From assembly GCF_000756665.1 (NCBI RefSeq), contig NZ_ARXV01000004.1, positions 186,001 to 250,000 of the forward strand: a stretch of DNA of 64,000 nucleotides, in the 5' to 3' direction. Shown here piece after piece: positions 17,961 to 26,194 of the stretch. The first letter of the stretch is position 1. The number at the start of each line of letters is the position of its first letter. Under the pieces are notes generated by a model. It was given only the letters and a program-made list of their open reading frames with translations. It had not been told where the DNA came from and did no database searches. The position numbers were made by a program, and so were the translations under genes. Source of the stretch: Alcanivorax nanhaiticus (GTDB lineage: Bacteria > Pseudomonadota > Gammaproteobacteria > Pseudomonadales > Alcanivoracaceae).

Positions 17961-18518
17961 ATGACCGATAAAACCCGTATCAACCGCGTCATCACCCGCA
18001 CTGGCGACAAGGGTGACACCGGGCTTGCCGATGGCTCCCGGGTGAGCAAGAACCACCCACGTATCGTTGCGCTGGGGGAGCTGGATGAACTGAACGGCAC
18101 CCTGGGGGTACTGCGTACCCATCGGCTGGATGAGGACATGGACACCTTGTTGGCCGCACTGCAACAACGCCTGTTCGATATCGGCGGCGAGCTGGCTATC
18201 CCCGGTCGGGTCGTCATCGACGATCATGATCTGGTGGAAGTGGAATCCCAGGCTGACACCCTCAATGCTGAACTGCCACCTCTGAAGGAATTTGTCCTCC
18301 CCGGCGGCCACCCCGCCGCTGCCTGGTGCCACCATTGCCGTACCGTGGCGCGCCGGGTCGAGCGCCAGCTGGTCGCCCTGCGCAACGACGACGTAGACGC
18401 CATCAACCCGGTCAGCCTTGCTCTGGTCAACCGCCTCTCCGACCTGTTGTTCGTCATGGCGCGCCTGATCAATCAACGCAACGAACACCCGGAAACGCTG
18501 TGGGCACCGAAAGGCTGA
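17961..18518 (+). CDS. Cob(I)alamin adenosyltransferase, PduO type
   Basis: A 185-residue trimeric helical-bundle enzyme that transfers the adenosyl group of ATP to cob(I)alamin. The N-terminal ATP loop TRTGDKGDTGLADGSRVSK and the following DELNGTLGVLR, with the downstream HHCRTVARRVERQL segment (Arg of the active site), are diagnostic. AAGGA lies about seven bases before the ATG. It is flanked by heptad-repeat elements on both sides, so it probably forms its own transcript or is read through from the receptor. No adenosylcobalamin-dependent enzyme is encoded in the window. Confidence 0.93.
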   Translation: MTDKTRINRVITRTGDKGDTGLADGSRVSKNHPRIVALGELDELNGTLGVLRTHRLDEDMDTLLAALQQRLFDIGGELAIPGRVVIDDHDLVEVESQADTLNAELPPLKEFVLPGGHPAAAWCHHCRTVARRVERQLVALRNDDVDAINPVSLALVNRLSDLLFVMARLINQRNEHPETLWAPKG

Positions 18519-18524
18519 CTAGAA

Positions 18525-18618
18525 ACGAGTTGCGAGTTGCAAAGATCAAAAGCCAAGCCTCTATTTGGGGCTATGATTTTGTTGCCTTTCGAAACTCGCT
18601 TCTCGTCCCTCGCAACTC
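18525..18618. repeat. Heptad-repeat inverted element, ACGAGTT/GCGAGTT type
   Basis: Left heptads ACGAGTT (18525), GCGAGTT, GCAAAGA. Right heptads TTTCGAA, ACTCGCT, TCTCGTC, CCTCGCA, ACTCTGC. The core includes AAAGCC...GGGGCT. It begins seven bases after the adenosyltransferase stop. Confidence 0.75.
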
Positions 18619-18701
18619 TGCCTTTATGAAAACATTGTGCAAATGCTCCCCCGCCCCCGGCGGCGCGGTACACTGAGGTACCGAACAGCCGAACTGACGC
18701 C

Positions 18702-20054
18702 ATGGGCATCCGTAACAAGCTTTTTCTTATCTTTCTGGGCACCTTCCTGATCCTGACCCTGGCGGCCAGCGGGTTTTACTATTTTTCCTTTGTCCGCAGC
18801 CTTGATACCTACCTGGATGAACGCCAGGAAGAACAGGTCGGCCGGCTGGCCGAACACCTGGGCAGCCTTTACCTGCAGAATGGCAGCTGGGCTTTCCTGC
18901 TGGAGGAACCGCGTCGCCTGGGGCGCTTGTATCGCCTGGCCGGTGATGATGATCAGGGGCACGGACAACGGGGCGAAATGCGCCATCTGCAACTGCTGGA
19001 TCCGCAAAAAAACGTCCTGATTGGCCGCCCCGCCCCGCCCCGACTCCGTTCTGAAATCCCGGTGCAGGTGCAAGGCAAAATCGTGGGTTACCTCACTCAC
19101 CCTAATCAGGATGCCATCCGCGACAAGCTGGCCGACCGCTTTCGGGACCGGCAGCGGGGGTTTATGAGCTGGATGGTGGCAGTGGGAATGGGCCTTTCCT
19201 TGCTGGTCTCCTGGCTGCTGGCCCGGCATCTGGTCGCCCCGTTGCTGGCACTCACCCGTCACGCCCAGACCCTGCAAGAGGGGGACTACAGCACCCGCCT
19301 TGCTGACCCGAGAAAGGATGAGCTGGGCATGCTCAGCCGTCAGCTGGATCAACTGGCAGAACGGCTGGAACAGGGCCAACAGGCCCGCCAGCGTTGGTTC
19401 TCGGACATTGCCCATGAACTGCGCACCCCGGTGGCGATTCTCAAGGGGGAACTGGAAGCGCTAGTGGACGGCATTCGCCCACTCAATCAGGACGCCATCC
19501 AGGCCCTGGAGAGCGAAACCGGGCATCTGGCACACTTGATTGATGACCTGCACGATCTGGCCCTGGCTGACGGCGGCAACCTGCGTTACCGGTTTCAACA
19601 TCACGATCTGGCCGCACTGACCCGCGAAGTACTGGACAGTTACCAGCACCAGCTCGATCAGCACAAGCTGACACTGAAAAGCCATCTGCCAGAGCAGGCC
19701 GATGCCCAGCTCGACCCGGTCCGCATTCGCCAGTTACTGGATAACCTGCTGCAGAACACGATCAAATACACCCATGACGGCGGCCAGCTTCAGGTGCAGC
19801 TGCAACAGGCTGGCAACCAATGGCTGCTGGCTGTAGAAGACAGTGCTCCTGGTGTCCCCGATGACGCCCTGCCTCAGCTGTTTGATCACCTGTACCGGGT
19901 GGAAAACTCCCGCAACCGACGTACCGGTGGGGCCGGCCTGGGACTCGCCATCTGCCTGCGTATTGCCGAAGCCCATGGCGGCACACTAGCAGCGGCACAC
20001 AGTCCTTTGGGCGGCGTGCAGATTACCCTGACTCTCCCGGGAGACATCTCATGA
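18702..20054 (+). CDS. Sensor histidine kinase (BaeS-like)
   Basis: A 450-residue membrane kinase. Helix 1 is at residues ~8-30, followed by a periplasmic sensor domain (~31-150), helix 2 (~152-172) and a HAMP domain (~173-225; RLADPRKDELGMLSRQLDQLAERL). The H box is DIAHELRTPVAILKGELEAL with phospho-accepting His238. The N box is LLDNLLQNTIKYT and the G box GGAGLGLAI. The layout and H-box context match BaeS, an envelope-stress sensor. Its stop overlaps the start of the response regulator in ATGA, so they are co-translated. Confidence 0.9.
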   Translation: MGIRNKLFLIFLGTFLILTLAASGFYYFSFVRSLDTYLDERQEEQVGRLAEHLGSLYLQNGSWAFLLEEPRRLGRLYRLAGDDDQGHGQRGEMRHLQLLDPQKNVLIGRPAPPRLRSEIPVQVQGKIVGYLTHPNQDAIRDKLADRFRDRQRGFMSWMVAVGMGLSLLVSWLLARHLVAPLLALTRHAQTLQEGDYSTRLADPRKDELGMLSRQLDQLAERLEQGQQARQRWFSDIAHELRTPVAILKGELEALVDGIRPLNQDAIQALESETGHLAHLIDDLHDLALADGGNLRYRFQHHDLAALTREVLDSYQHQLDQHKLTLKSHLPEQADAQLDPVRIRQLLDNLLQNTIKYTHDGGQLQVQLQQAGNQWLLAVEDSAPGVPDDALPQLFDHLYRVENSRNRRTGGAGLGLAICLRIAEAHGGTLAAAHSPLGGVQITLTLPGDIS

Positions 20055-20722
20055 GTCGCATTCTGATTGTGGAAGACGAACCCCGACTGGCTCAGCTGGT
20101 GGCAGATTATCTCAATCACGCCCACTTCGAGACCGAACAGACCGACAGCGCCAACGCCGCCATCGAGCTGGCCCAGAGCAACCGCTTCGACGCCATGCTG
20201 CTGGACCTGATGCTGCCCGACGGGGATGGCATGGAGGTCTGCAAGGCAGTGCGCAAGCACAGTAACCTGCCCATCCTGATGATCACCGCCAAGGTGGATG
20301 AAGTGGACCGCTTGCTGGGCCTGGAACTGGGAGCCGACGACTATATCTGCAAACCCTTCAGCCCCCGGGAAGTGGTTGCCCGAGTGAAGGCCGTGCTGCG
20401 CCGGGCCCATCCCGAACCGGCTCAAGACGCCCTTGCCCTGTCACTGGATGAGGACCGCTTTGAAGCCTGCATTGGCAGCTACCACATCAGCCTGACCGCC
20501 ATCGAATTTGCCCTGCTGCAAACCCTGGCCCGCCACCCCGGTCGCATCTGGTCCCGTGACCAACTGATGGATGAAATCTACAACGACCATCGCGTGGTCT
20601 CCGACCGCACCATCGACAGCCACATCCGCAAACTGCGCAAGAAACTCACCGACCACAGCGACGACGCCCACGACTGGATCGGTAGCGTCTACGGGGTCGG
20701 CTACCGGCTGGAAACGCCATAA
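20051..20722 (+). CDS. OmpR/PhoB-family response regulator (BaeR-like)
   Basis: A 223-residue transcription regulator. The receiver domain (residues 1-120) has the acidic pair in VEDEP, phospho-acceptor Asp52 in LLDLMLPDGDG, and Lys in DDYICKPFSPREV. The winged-helix DNA-binding domain (~130-222) contains SDRTIDSHIRKLRKKL and ends GSVYGVGYRLE. Partner of the kinase it overlaps. A Spy-like gene lies 254 bases downstream; Spy is a known BaeR target in E. coli, so that gene is a likely target here. Confidence 0.92.
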   Translation: MSRILIVEDEPRLAQLVADYLNHAHFETEQTDSANAAIELAQSNRFDAMLLDLMLPDGDGMEVCKAVRKHSNLPILMITAKVDEVDRLLGLELGADDYICKPFSPREVVARVKAVLRRAHPEPAQDALALSLDEDRFEACIGSYHISLTAIEFALLQTLARHPGRIWSRDQLMDEIYNDHRVVSDRTIDSHIRKLRKKLTDHSDDAHDWIGSVYGVGYRLETP

Positions 20723-20724
20723 AA

Positions 20725-20803
20725 GCGAGTTGCGAGAAGCGAGTTTCGAAAACCTGCAGAGCATGACGATTTGCCTTTCGAAACTCGCTTCTCGTAACTC
20801 GAA
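20725..20803. repeat. Heptad-repeat inverted element, GCGAGTT type
   Basis: Left heptads GCGAGTT, GCGAGAA, GCGAGTT, TCGAAAA (20725-20752). Right heptads TTTCGAA, ACTCGCT, TCTCGTA, ACTCGAA (20776-20803). The arms pair over about 28 bases with few mismatches. It starts two bases after the response-regulator stop and is the most regular copy. Confidence 0.82.
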
Positions 20804-20821
20804 CCCGGTCTTTTAGCTGGC

Positions 20822-20904
20822 TACCCTGCAAACGTATAAAATACCGTGCAGGTTTTGACTTTCCTTGCACCTCCGCTTCCACATTCCCTGCATATTCCTT
20901 GCAC
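20822..20904 (+). promoter_or_regulatory. Array of five CCNTGCA direct repeats upstream of the Spy-like gene
   Basis: The decamers TACCCTGCAA (20822), TACCGTGCAG (20842), TTCCTTGCAC (20861), TTCCCTGCAT (20884) and TTCCTTGCAC (20895) share CCNTGCA. The first three are 19-20 bases apart, about two helix turns. They are plausible binding sites for the neighbouring OmpR-type regulator. A TATAAA hexamer lies at 20835. Confidence 0.45.
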
Positions 20905-20976
20905 GCTTCTCGTTGATACTGCTCACATCAAAGACAGGGGCTGCAAGCCCCGACGACATCCCCCAAGGAGAGCATG

Positions 20977-21309
20977 ATGAAAAAAGTCGCCGTTATTCTT
21001 CTCGCCGTATTTTCCACCGCCGCTTTTGCCTATGGCCCGGGCCATGGCCACAAGGGCGGTGAGCGCATGGTCGAGCACATGAGTGAGAAGCTGGATCTGA
21101 GCGAAGAGCAAAGCGAGCAGATGAAAGCCATCTTCGAAGAACAGGGCAAGAAAATGAAGGCCCTGCACGACGAAACCCAAGGCAAGATCAACGCCATCCT
21201 GACACCTGAACAGCAGGAAAAAATGGCAGAGATGAAAGAGCAGCGCAAAGAGCGCTGGGAAGAACGCAAGGAAAAGCGTAAAGAAAAGATGGAAAAGCGC
21301 GGCGAGTAA
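20977..21309 (+). CDS. Spy/CpxP-like periplasmic protein
   Basis: 110 residues: a signal peptide of about 18 residues (MKKVAVILLAVFSTAAFA), then an all-helical, highly charged domain. Two LTxxQ-like motifs, LDLSEEQ and ILTPEQQ, are the mark of the Spy/CpxP family of ATP-independent periplasmic chaperones and stress sensors. The last third is a run of alternating Lys/Glu/Arg, longer and more charged than in E. coli Spy. AAGGAG favours the second of two adjacent ATG codons (20977). A histidine-containing GPGHGHKGG near the mature N-terminus could bind metal, which is inference. Confidence 0.82.
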   Translation: MKKVAVILLAVFSTAAFAYGPGHGHKGGERMVEHMSEKLDLSEEQSEQMKAIFEEQGKKMKALHDETQGKINAILTPEQQEKMAEMKEQRKERWEERKEKRKEKMEKRGE

Positions 21310-21325
21310 GCTCCGCTACCTCAGC

Positions 21326-21353
21326 AAAAAAGCCGGCTTTTGCCGGCTTTTTT
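21326..21353 (+). terminator. Bidirectional intrinsic terminator between the Spy-like gene and aceF
   Basis: AAAAAAGCCGGC-TTTT-GCCGGCTTTTTT lies between the converging stops at 21309 and 21374 and can serve both genes. Confidence 0.93.
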
Positions 21354-21373
21354 GTTTCCAGGATCAACCTTGT

Positions 21374-23002
21374 TCACAACAGCACTCGCCGCATATCGGA
21401 CAGCAACTGGCTCAGATAGGTGGTAAAGCGTGCCGCATCGGCGCCATCGATAACACGGTGGTCGTAGGACAGACTTAACGGCAGGGTCAGGCGCGGCACG
21501 AACTGGCTGCCATCCCATACCGGCTGCATGTCGGAACGACTGACCCCGAGAATGGCCACTTCCGGCCAGTTCACAATGGGCGTAAACGCTGTGCCACCAA
21601 TCCCGCCCAGGGACGAAATACTGAACGTTCCACCCTTCATGTCTGCCGGAGTCAGCTTGCGATTGCGCGCCTTCTCCGCCAGCTCGCCCATTTCCCGGGC
21701 AATCTCTTTCAGGGTTTTCTTGTCCGCATCCTTGATCACCGGCACCACCAAGCCGTTGGGAGTATCCACCGCAATGCCGATGTTGATGTAGTGCTTGTGA
21801 ATCAGGGCTTCGCCACTGCTCTCAAGGGAACTATTGAAGCGAGGAAACTCCTTCAGCGCCTTGGCACAGGCCGCCACCAGGAATGCCAGCATGGTGAGCT
21901 TCACACCCTCACGCTCCAGCGCCTTGTTCTGCTGTTTTCGGAAGGCTTCCAGGTCGGTGATGTCGGCATTGTCATGCTGGGTCACATGGGGAATCGTCAA
22001 CCAGGAACGATGCAGATTCTGGGCAGACACCTTGCGCAGCTTGTTGAGTTCTTCCCGCTCGATATCCCCAAACTGGCTGAAGTCGATATCCGGCAGATCC
22101 AGTGACAGACCACCACCACCGGCGGCAGAGGCAGGCTGACTTTCCAGACGCTGTTTCACCCAGGCATGCACATCTTCCTTGAGGATACGATCCTTGGGAC
22201 CGGTGCCGGTGACCTGGCCCAGATCCACCCCCATTTCCCTGGCCAGCTTGCGCACCGCCGGGCCCGCATGCACCGCCTTGCCGGGCGAGCTTGCCGCCGC
22301 CGGGGCCGGCGTCGATTTTGGCTCAGGCTGGCTGGCCGCCTGGGGCGCTGGAGATTCGGCCTTGGCTGGCGCTGGCGTATTCTGGGCGGCAGGCGCAGGC
22401 GCGGCATCGCCACCGGAGACTTTCAGCGTCAGCAGGGCATCACCTGTACTGACCTTGTCACCCACCTTGATGCTCACCGACTCCACCGTGCCCGCCTGGG
22501 GCGCGGGAATTTCCAGCGACGCCTTGTCGGACTCCAGAACGGCAATGACCTGCTCGGCTTCCAGCACATCGCCGGGCGCTACGCTGACCTCGATGATTTC
22601 AGCGCCTTCAATATCACCCAGATCCGGCACCTTCACAGTCTCTGTGCGAGAACCTTCACTGCCCGCAGAGCTGGCCGGCGCAGTCGCTTCCGGCTGGGCT
22701 GACGACGGCGGTTCGGGAGTGGCTTCAGCCTTTTCTGCTACGGCCGGCGCACTGTCCGCACCGGCAGATTCTGCCTCGACTTCAAGAAGGTCATCACCCT
22801 CCTTCACCCGGTCGCCCACCTTCACATTGATTGCGGTAACCTTTCCCGCTTTCGGCGCCGGCACTTCCACCGTGGCCTTGTCGGACTCCAGCACCACAAT
22901 GGTGTCTTCCGCGGCGATGGTATCGCCGACTTTTACGCTGATCTCGATGACGTCAACAGGATCACTGCTGCCCACATCGGGAACCTGAATTTTCTCACTC
23001 AC
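21374..23002 (-). CDS. aceF: Dihydrolipoyllysine acetyltransferase, E2 of pyruvate dehydrogenase
   Basis: A 542-residue E2 core protein. Two lipoyl domains carry the lipoylated lysines in [11 protein letters not shown] (Lys42) and [11 protein letters not shown] (Lys160), each followed by an Ala/Pro-rich swinging arm. The E3-binding domain is at ~245-285 ([22 protein letters not shown]). The catalytic domain ends with [15 protein letters not shown], with the active-site His. It has two lipoyl domains where E. coli has three. The start is GTG at 23000-23002 with AAGGAG six bases before it. It lies 37 bases after aceE; lpd is not in the window. Confidence 0.97.
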   Translation of the reverse strand: MSEKIQVPDVGSSDPVDVIEISVKVGDTIAAEDTIVVLESDKATVEVPAPKAGKVTAINVKVGDRVKEGDDLLEVEAESAGADSAPAVAEKAEATPEPPSSAQPEATAPASSAGSEGSRTETVKVPDLGDIEGAEIIEVSVAPGDVLEAEQVIAVLESDKASLEIPAPQAGTVESVSIKVGDKVSTGDALLTLKVSGGDAAPAPAAQNTPAPAKAESPAPQAASQPEPKSTPAPAAASSPGKAVHAGPAVRKLAREMGVDLGQVTGTGPKDRILKEDVHAWVKQRLESQPASAAGGGGLSLDLPDIDFSQFGDIEREELNKLRKVSAQNLHRSWLTIPHVTQHDNADITDLEAFRKQQNKALEREGVKLTMLAFLVAACAKALKEFPRFNSSLESSGEALIHKHYINIGIAVDTPNGLVVPVIKDADKKTLKEIAREMGELAEKARNRKLTPADMKGGTFSISSLGGIGGTAFTPIVNWPEVAILGVSRSDMQPVWDGSQFVPRLTLPLSLSYDHRVIDGADAARFTTYLSQLLSDMRRVLL

Positions 23003-23039
23003 ACCAGTCTCCTTTTAGTGAGATTCTCATGAGGTGCGA

Positions 23040-25712
23040 TCAATGCATCACCGGATAGGGTTTATCCGTATCGATGCCGTATTTTTCGATGGCCTGCTTC
23101 ACGGTCGCCGCATCCACCTTGCCTTCCTTGCGGAGCGCATTGAGAGAGGCAAGCACCACGAAGTGACGATCCACTTCAAAGAAGTGACGCAACTTCTGAC
23201 GGGAATCACTGCGACCAAAGCCATCCGTACCCAGCACAGAATAGGACGACTTGATCCACGGGCGAATCTGGTCGGCAAAGCTGCGCATGTAATCGGTGGA
23301 GGCGATCACCGGCCCTTCGCGGCCATCCAGGCATTTCTCGACCCAGTTCTGCTCACGCTCACTGTCCGGATGAAGCAACTCGTCGCGATCCTTCTGGATG
23401 CCTTCGCGGCGCAGTTCGTTGAAGCTGGTCACGCTCCACACGTCTGCAGCGATACCGAAGTCATCGCGCAGCAGTTCGGCGGCCGCTTCCACTTCACGCA
23501 GGATGGTACCGCTGCCCAGCAGCTGAACCCGTGGCGACTTCTTGGTCTTCCCCTTGCCTTCGCGCAGCAGGTACATGCCGCGACGGATACCTTCTTCCGC
23601 CCCTTCCGGCATGGCGCCGTGCATGTAGTTCTCGTTCATCAGCGTCAGGTAGTAGAAGACTTTCTCGTTGTCTTCGTACATGCGTTTGAGGCCGTCGTGC
23701 AGGATCACCGCCAGCTCGTAGCTGTAGGTGGGGTCGTAGCTGACACAGTTGGGAATGGTGCCCGCCAGGATATGGCTGTGGCCATCCTGATGCTGCAGGC
23801 CTTCGCCGTTGAGCGTGGTACGCCCAGCGGTGGCACCCAGCAGGAAACCGCGGGCCTGGCTGTCTCCGGCCGCCCAGGCCAGATCGCCGATACGCTGGAA
23901 CCCGAACATGGAGTAGTAGATGTAGAACGGGATCAGGGCGAAGTTATGCACGCTGTAGCTGGTGGCCGCCGCCAGCCAGCCGGACATGGCGCCCGCTTCG
24001 TTGATACCCTCTTCCAGAATGCGACCCTTCTTGTCTTCCCGGTAGTACATCACCTGACCGGCGTCTTCCGGCTCGTACTTCTGACCACCGGAGGAATAGA
24101 TCCCCAGCTGACGGAACAGGCCTTCCATACCAAAGGTTCGGGCCTCATCCGGCACGATCGGCACCACGCGCTCGCCAATCTGCTTGTCCTTGATCAGCGC
24201 ACTCATCATGCGCACGAACGCCATGGTGGTGGAGATTTCCCGGTCACCACTGCCTTCCAGGAAACTGGCGAACACATCCAGACCTGGAATCGTCAGCGGC
24301 TGGCTGGCCTGTTGGCGCCGCACCGGCATGTAACCACCCAGCTTGTTACGCTGCTCGTTCATATAACGCAGCTCGGGGGAATCCGTTTCCGGACGGTAGT
24401 AAGGCACGTCCTTGAGCTGCTCATCGGTGAACGGCATATCGAAGCGGTCGCGGAATTCCTTCAGGCTTTCCAGATCCAGCTTCTTCATCTGGTGGGTCTT
24501 GTTCACCGCTTCGCCGGCACCGGTGGCGTAGCCCTTCACGGTCTTGGCGAGAATCACGGTGGGGCGGCCGGTGTGCTTGGTGGCCTCATGGTAGGCCGCA
24601 TACACCTTGAACGGATCATGACCGCCGCGGTTGAGGCGGTAGATGTCTTCGTCGGACATGTGCGCCACCAACTCCTTCAGCTCAGGATATTCGCCGAAGA
24701 AGTGCTCACGGGTATAGGCGCCGCCGTTCTTCTTGTAGGCCTGGTACTCACCATCCACGCACTCTTCCATGCGACGGCGCAGCAAGCCCTGATTGTCCTT
24801 TTCCAGCAGCGGATCCCAGAGACGCCCCCAGACCACCTTGATGACATTCCAGCCAGCACCTCGGAACACCCCTTCCAGTTCCTGAATGATCTTGCCGTTG
24901 CCACGCACCGGGCCATCCAGACGCTGCAGGTTACAGTTGACCACGAACACCAGGTTATCCAGCTTCTCACGGCCGGCCAGCGCCAGCGCCCCTAGGGATT
25001 CCGGCTCATCCATCTCCCCATCACCCATGAACGCCCAGACCTTGCGGTCGTCCTGCTGAATCAACTCACGGTTCTGCAGGTACTTCATGATGTGGGCCTG
25101 GTAGATGGCCTGAATCGGCCCCAGCCCCATGGACACAGTGGGGAACTGCCAGAAATCCGGCATCAGCCAGGGATGCGGGTAAGAGGACAGGCTCTCGCCG
25201 TCTACTTCGCGACGGAAATTGTCCAGCTGATCTTCGCTGATTCGCCCTTCCAGGTAGGCCCGCGCATACACGCCCGGCGCCGAGTGCCCCTGGAAGAACA
25301 CCAGGTCCCCTTCGTTTTCATCACTGGGGGCCCGGAAGAAATGGTTGAAGCCCACATCATAGAGCGTCGCCGATGAAGCGAAGGAGGCAATATGGCCACC
25401 CAGCTCATCGTCATTGTTCATGTTCGCTCTCATCACCATGGCAAGGGCATTCCAGCGAACCAGGGAACGAATACGGCGTTCCATGAACACGTCACCGGGA
25501 ATGGAGGCTTCGTCTTGCGGGGAAATGGTGTTGAGGTAGGGGGTGTTGAGATGGGTACGATGGATGCCCTGTTCCTGGGCTTCGTTGGCGATGACGTCGA
25601 GGAGCCAGGCTGCCCGTTCAGGGCCTTCCCGCTCGACCACTGATTCCAGTGCGTCAAGCCATTCCCGTGTTTCAGCGGGATCCATATCATCAAAGAAACT
25701 GCGTTTTTGCAT
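23040..25712 (-). CDS. aceE: Pyruvate dehydrogenase E1 component (homodimeric type)
   Basis: An 890-residue thiamine-diphosphate enzyme that decarboxylates pyruvate and acetylates the lipoyl arm of AceF. It has the length of the E. coli-type E1 (887). The ThDP/Mg motif is GDGEMDEPESLGALALAGREKLDNLVFVVNCN. Other landmarks are the N-terminal NPYLNT-like LNTPYLNTI and the conserved NEAGAMSGWLAAATSYS. First gene of aceEF, with a sigma70-like promoter about 130 bases upstream. No PdhR-type operator was identified, and no pdhR is adjacent. Confidence 0.98.
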   Translation of the reverse strand: MQKRSFFDDMDPAETREWLDALESVVEREGPERAAWLLDVIANEAQEQGIHRTHLNTPYLNTISPQDEASIPGDVFMERRIRSLVRWNALAMVMRANMNNDDELGGHIASFASSATLYDVGFNHFFRAPSDENEGDLVFFQGHSAPGVYARAYLEGRISEDQLDNFRREVDGESLSSYPHPWLMPDFWQFPTVSMGLGPIQAIYQAHIMKYLQNRELIQQDDRKVWAFMGDGEMDEPESLGALALAGREKLDNLVFVVNCNLQRLDGPVRGNGKIIQELEGVFRGAGWNVIKVVWGRLWDPLLEKDNQGLLRRRMEECVDGEYQAYKKNGGAYTREHFFGEYPELKELVAHMSDEDIYRLNRGGHDPFKVYAAYHEATKHTGRPTVILAKTVKGYATGAGEAVNKTHQMKKLDLESLKEFRDRFDMPFTDEQLKDVPYYRPETDSPELRYMNEQRNKLGGYMPVRRQQASQPLTIPGLDVFASFLEGSGDREISTTMAFVRMMSALIKDKQIGERVVPIVPDEARTFGMEGLFRQLGIYSSGGQKYEPEDAGQVMYYREDKKGRILEEGINEAGAMSGWLAAATSYSVHNFALIPFYIYYSMFGFQRIGDLAWAAGDSQARGFLLGATAGRTTLNGEGLQHQDGHSHILAGTIPNCVSYDPTYSYELAVILHDGLKRMYEDNEKVFYYLTLMNENYMHGAMPEGAEEGIRRGMYLLREGKGKTKKSPRVQLLGSGTILREVEAAAELLRDDFGIAADVWSVTSFNELRREGIQKDRDELLHPDSEREQNWVEKCLDGREGPVIASTDYMRSFADQIRPWIKSSYSVLGTDGFGRSDSRQKLRHFFEVDRHFVVLASLNALRKEGKVDAATVKQAIEKYGIDTDKPYPVMH

Positions 25713-25840
25713 GGGCGTGCGTCCTTTTTCGCGTAGCCAGGCGGCACGTCAGGATCACTGTCGCACCGCAAAATGACCCGGGGGTGTCCGGGCGAGGCGA
25801 ACCTCATTGCTATCCAGCCAAGGGGCGGATATCTGTATTC

Positions 25841-25868
25841 ATACTAGCGGGGATGACCGGCGGGTCAA
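25841..25868 (-). promoter_or_regulatory. Probable aceEF sigma70 promoter
   Basis: Minus-strand TTGACC (25863-25868), 16 bases, TAGTAT (25841-25846). The aceE ATG is about 130 bases downstream, leaving a long untranslated leader. The pair of TTACCAG repeats lies 45-60 bases above the -35 and could bind an activator. Confidence 0.6.
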
Positions 25869-25976
25869 ATGACAAAAACCCTCAGAAACAGTTATTTGGG
25901 AACTATTTCTTTACCAGCGGTTACCAGTTTGCGCCGGGTAAAGGAAAGGCACCATAAGACGAATAGCGAAGGAGGG

Positions 25977-26000
25977 CTTCAGTGCCTGCAGGCACTGAAG
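25977..26000. repeat. Perfect 24-base palindrome
   Basis: CTTCAGTGCCTG followed by its exact reverse complement. It has no T tract, so it is not a normal terminator. It lies between the ampE 3' end and the aceE promoter and could be an operator or a relative of the REP family (CCTGCAGG core). Confidence 0.7.
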
Positions 26001-26094
26001 GAGATGTGCGCCTGTTTGTTTTAACAGCCTTTCTGCACTGATGCTGAATTACCAAGGTGGCAGGAGTACCTCTTGAGGTGCGAACCGAGCTTCA

Positions 26095-26194
26095 GCGAGT
26101 AACGAGTTTCGAGTTGCGAAAGTCAAAACCCCAAATCAAACCCTTGCCAATCGGGGGGATGTGGGGTTGAGGTTTTCGAAACTCGTAGCGCTCA
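26095..26194. repeat. Heptad-repeat inverted element overlapping the ampE stop codon
   Basis: Left heptads GCGAGTA, ACGAGTT, TCGAGTT, GCGAAAG (26095-26122). Right heptads TTTCGAA (26174), ACTCGTA, GCGCTCA, then GCTCAGC, which runs into the ampE stop (26192-26194). The core can pair: CAAAACCCCA with TGGGGTTGAGGTTTT. Confidence 0.75.

Larger units (their letters stand above)
25713..26191. other. aceE upstream region (479 bases), no gene
   Basis: Holds an aceE promoter candidate (25841-25868), two TTACCAG direct repeats ten bases apart (25911 and 25921), a perfect 24-base palindrome (25977-26000), and a heptad-repeat element that reaches the ampE stop (26095-26194). No coding potential seen. 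Confidence 0.7.

Noticed and set aside
23034..24995. Long open frame on the plus strand opposite aceE
   Set aside because: Antisense shadow of the well-conserved aceE; no ribosome site or recognisable domain.
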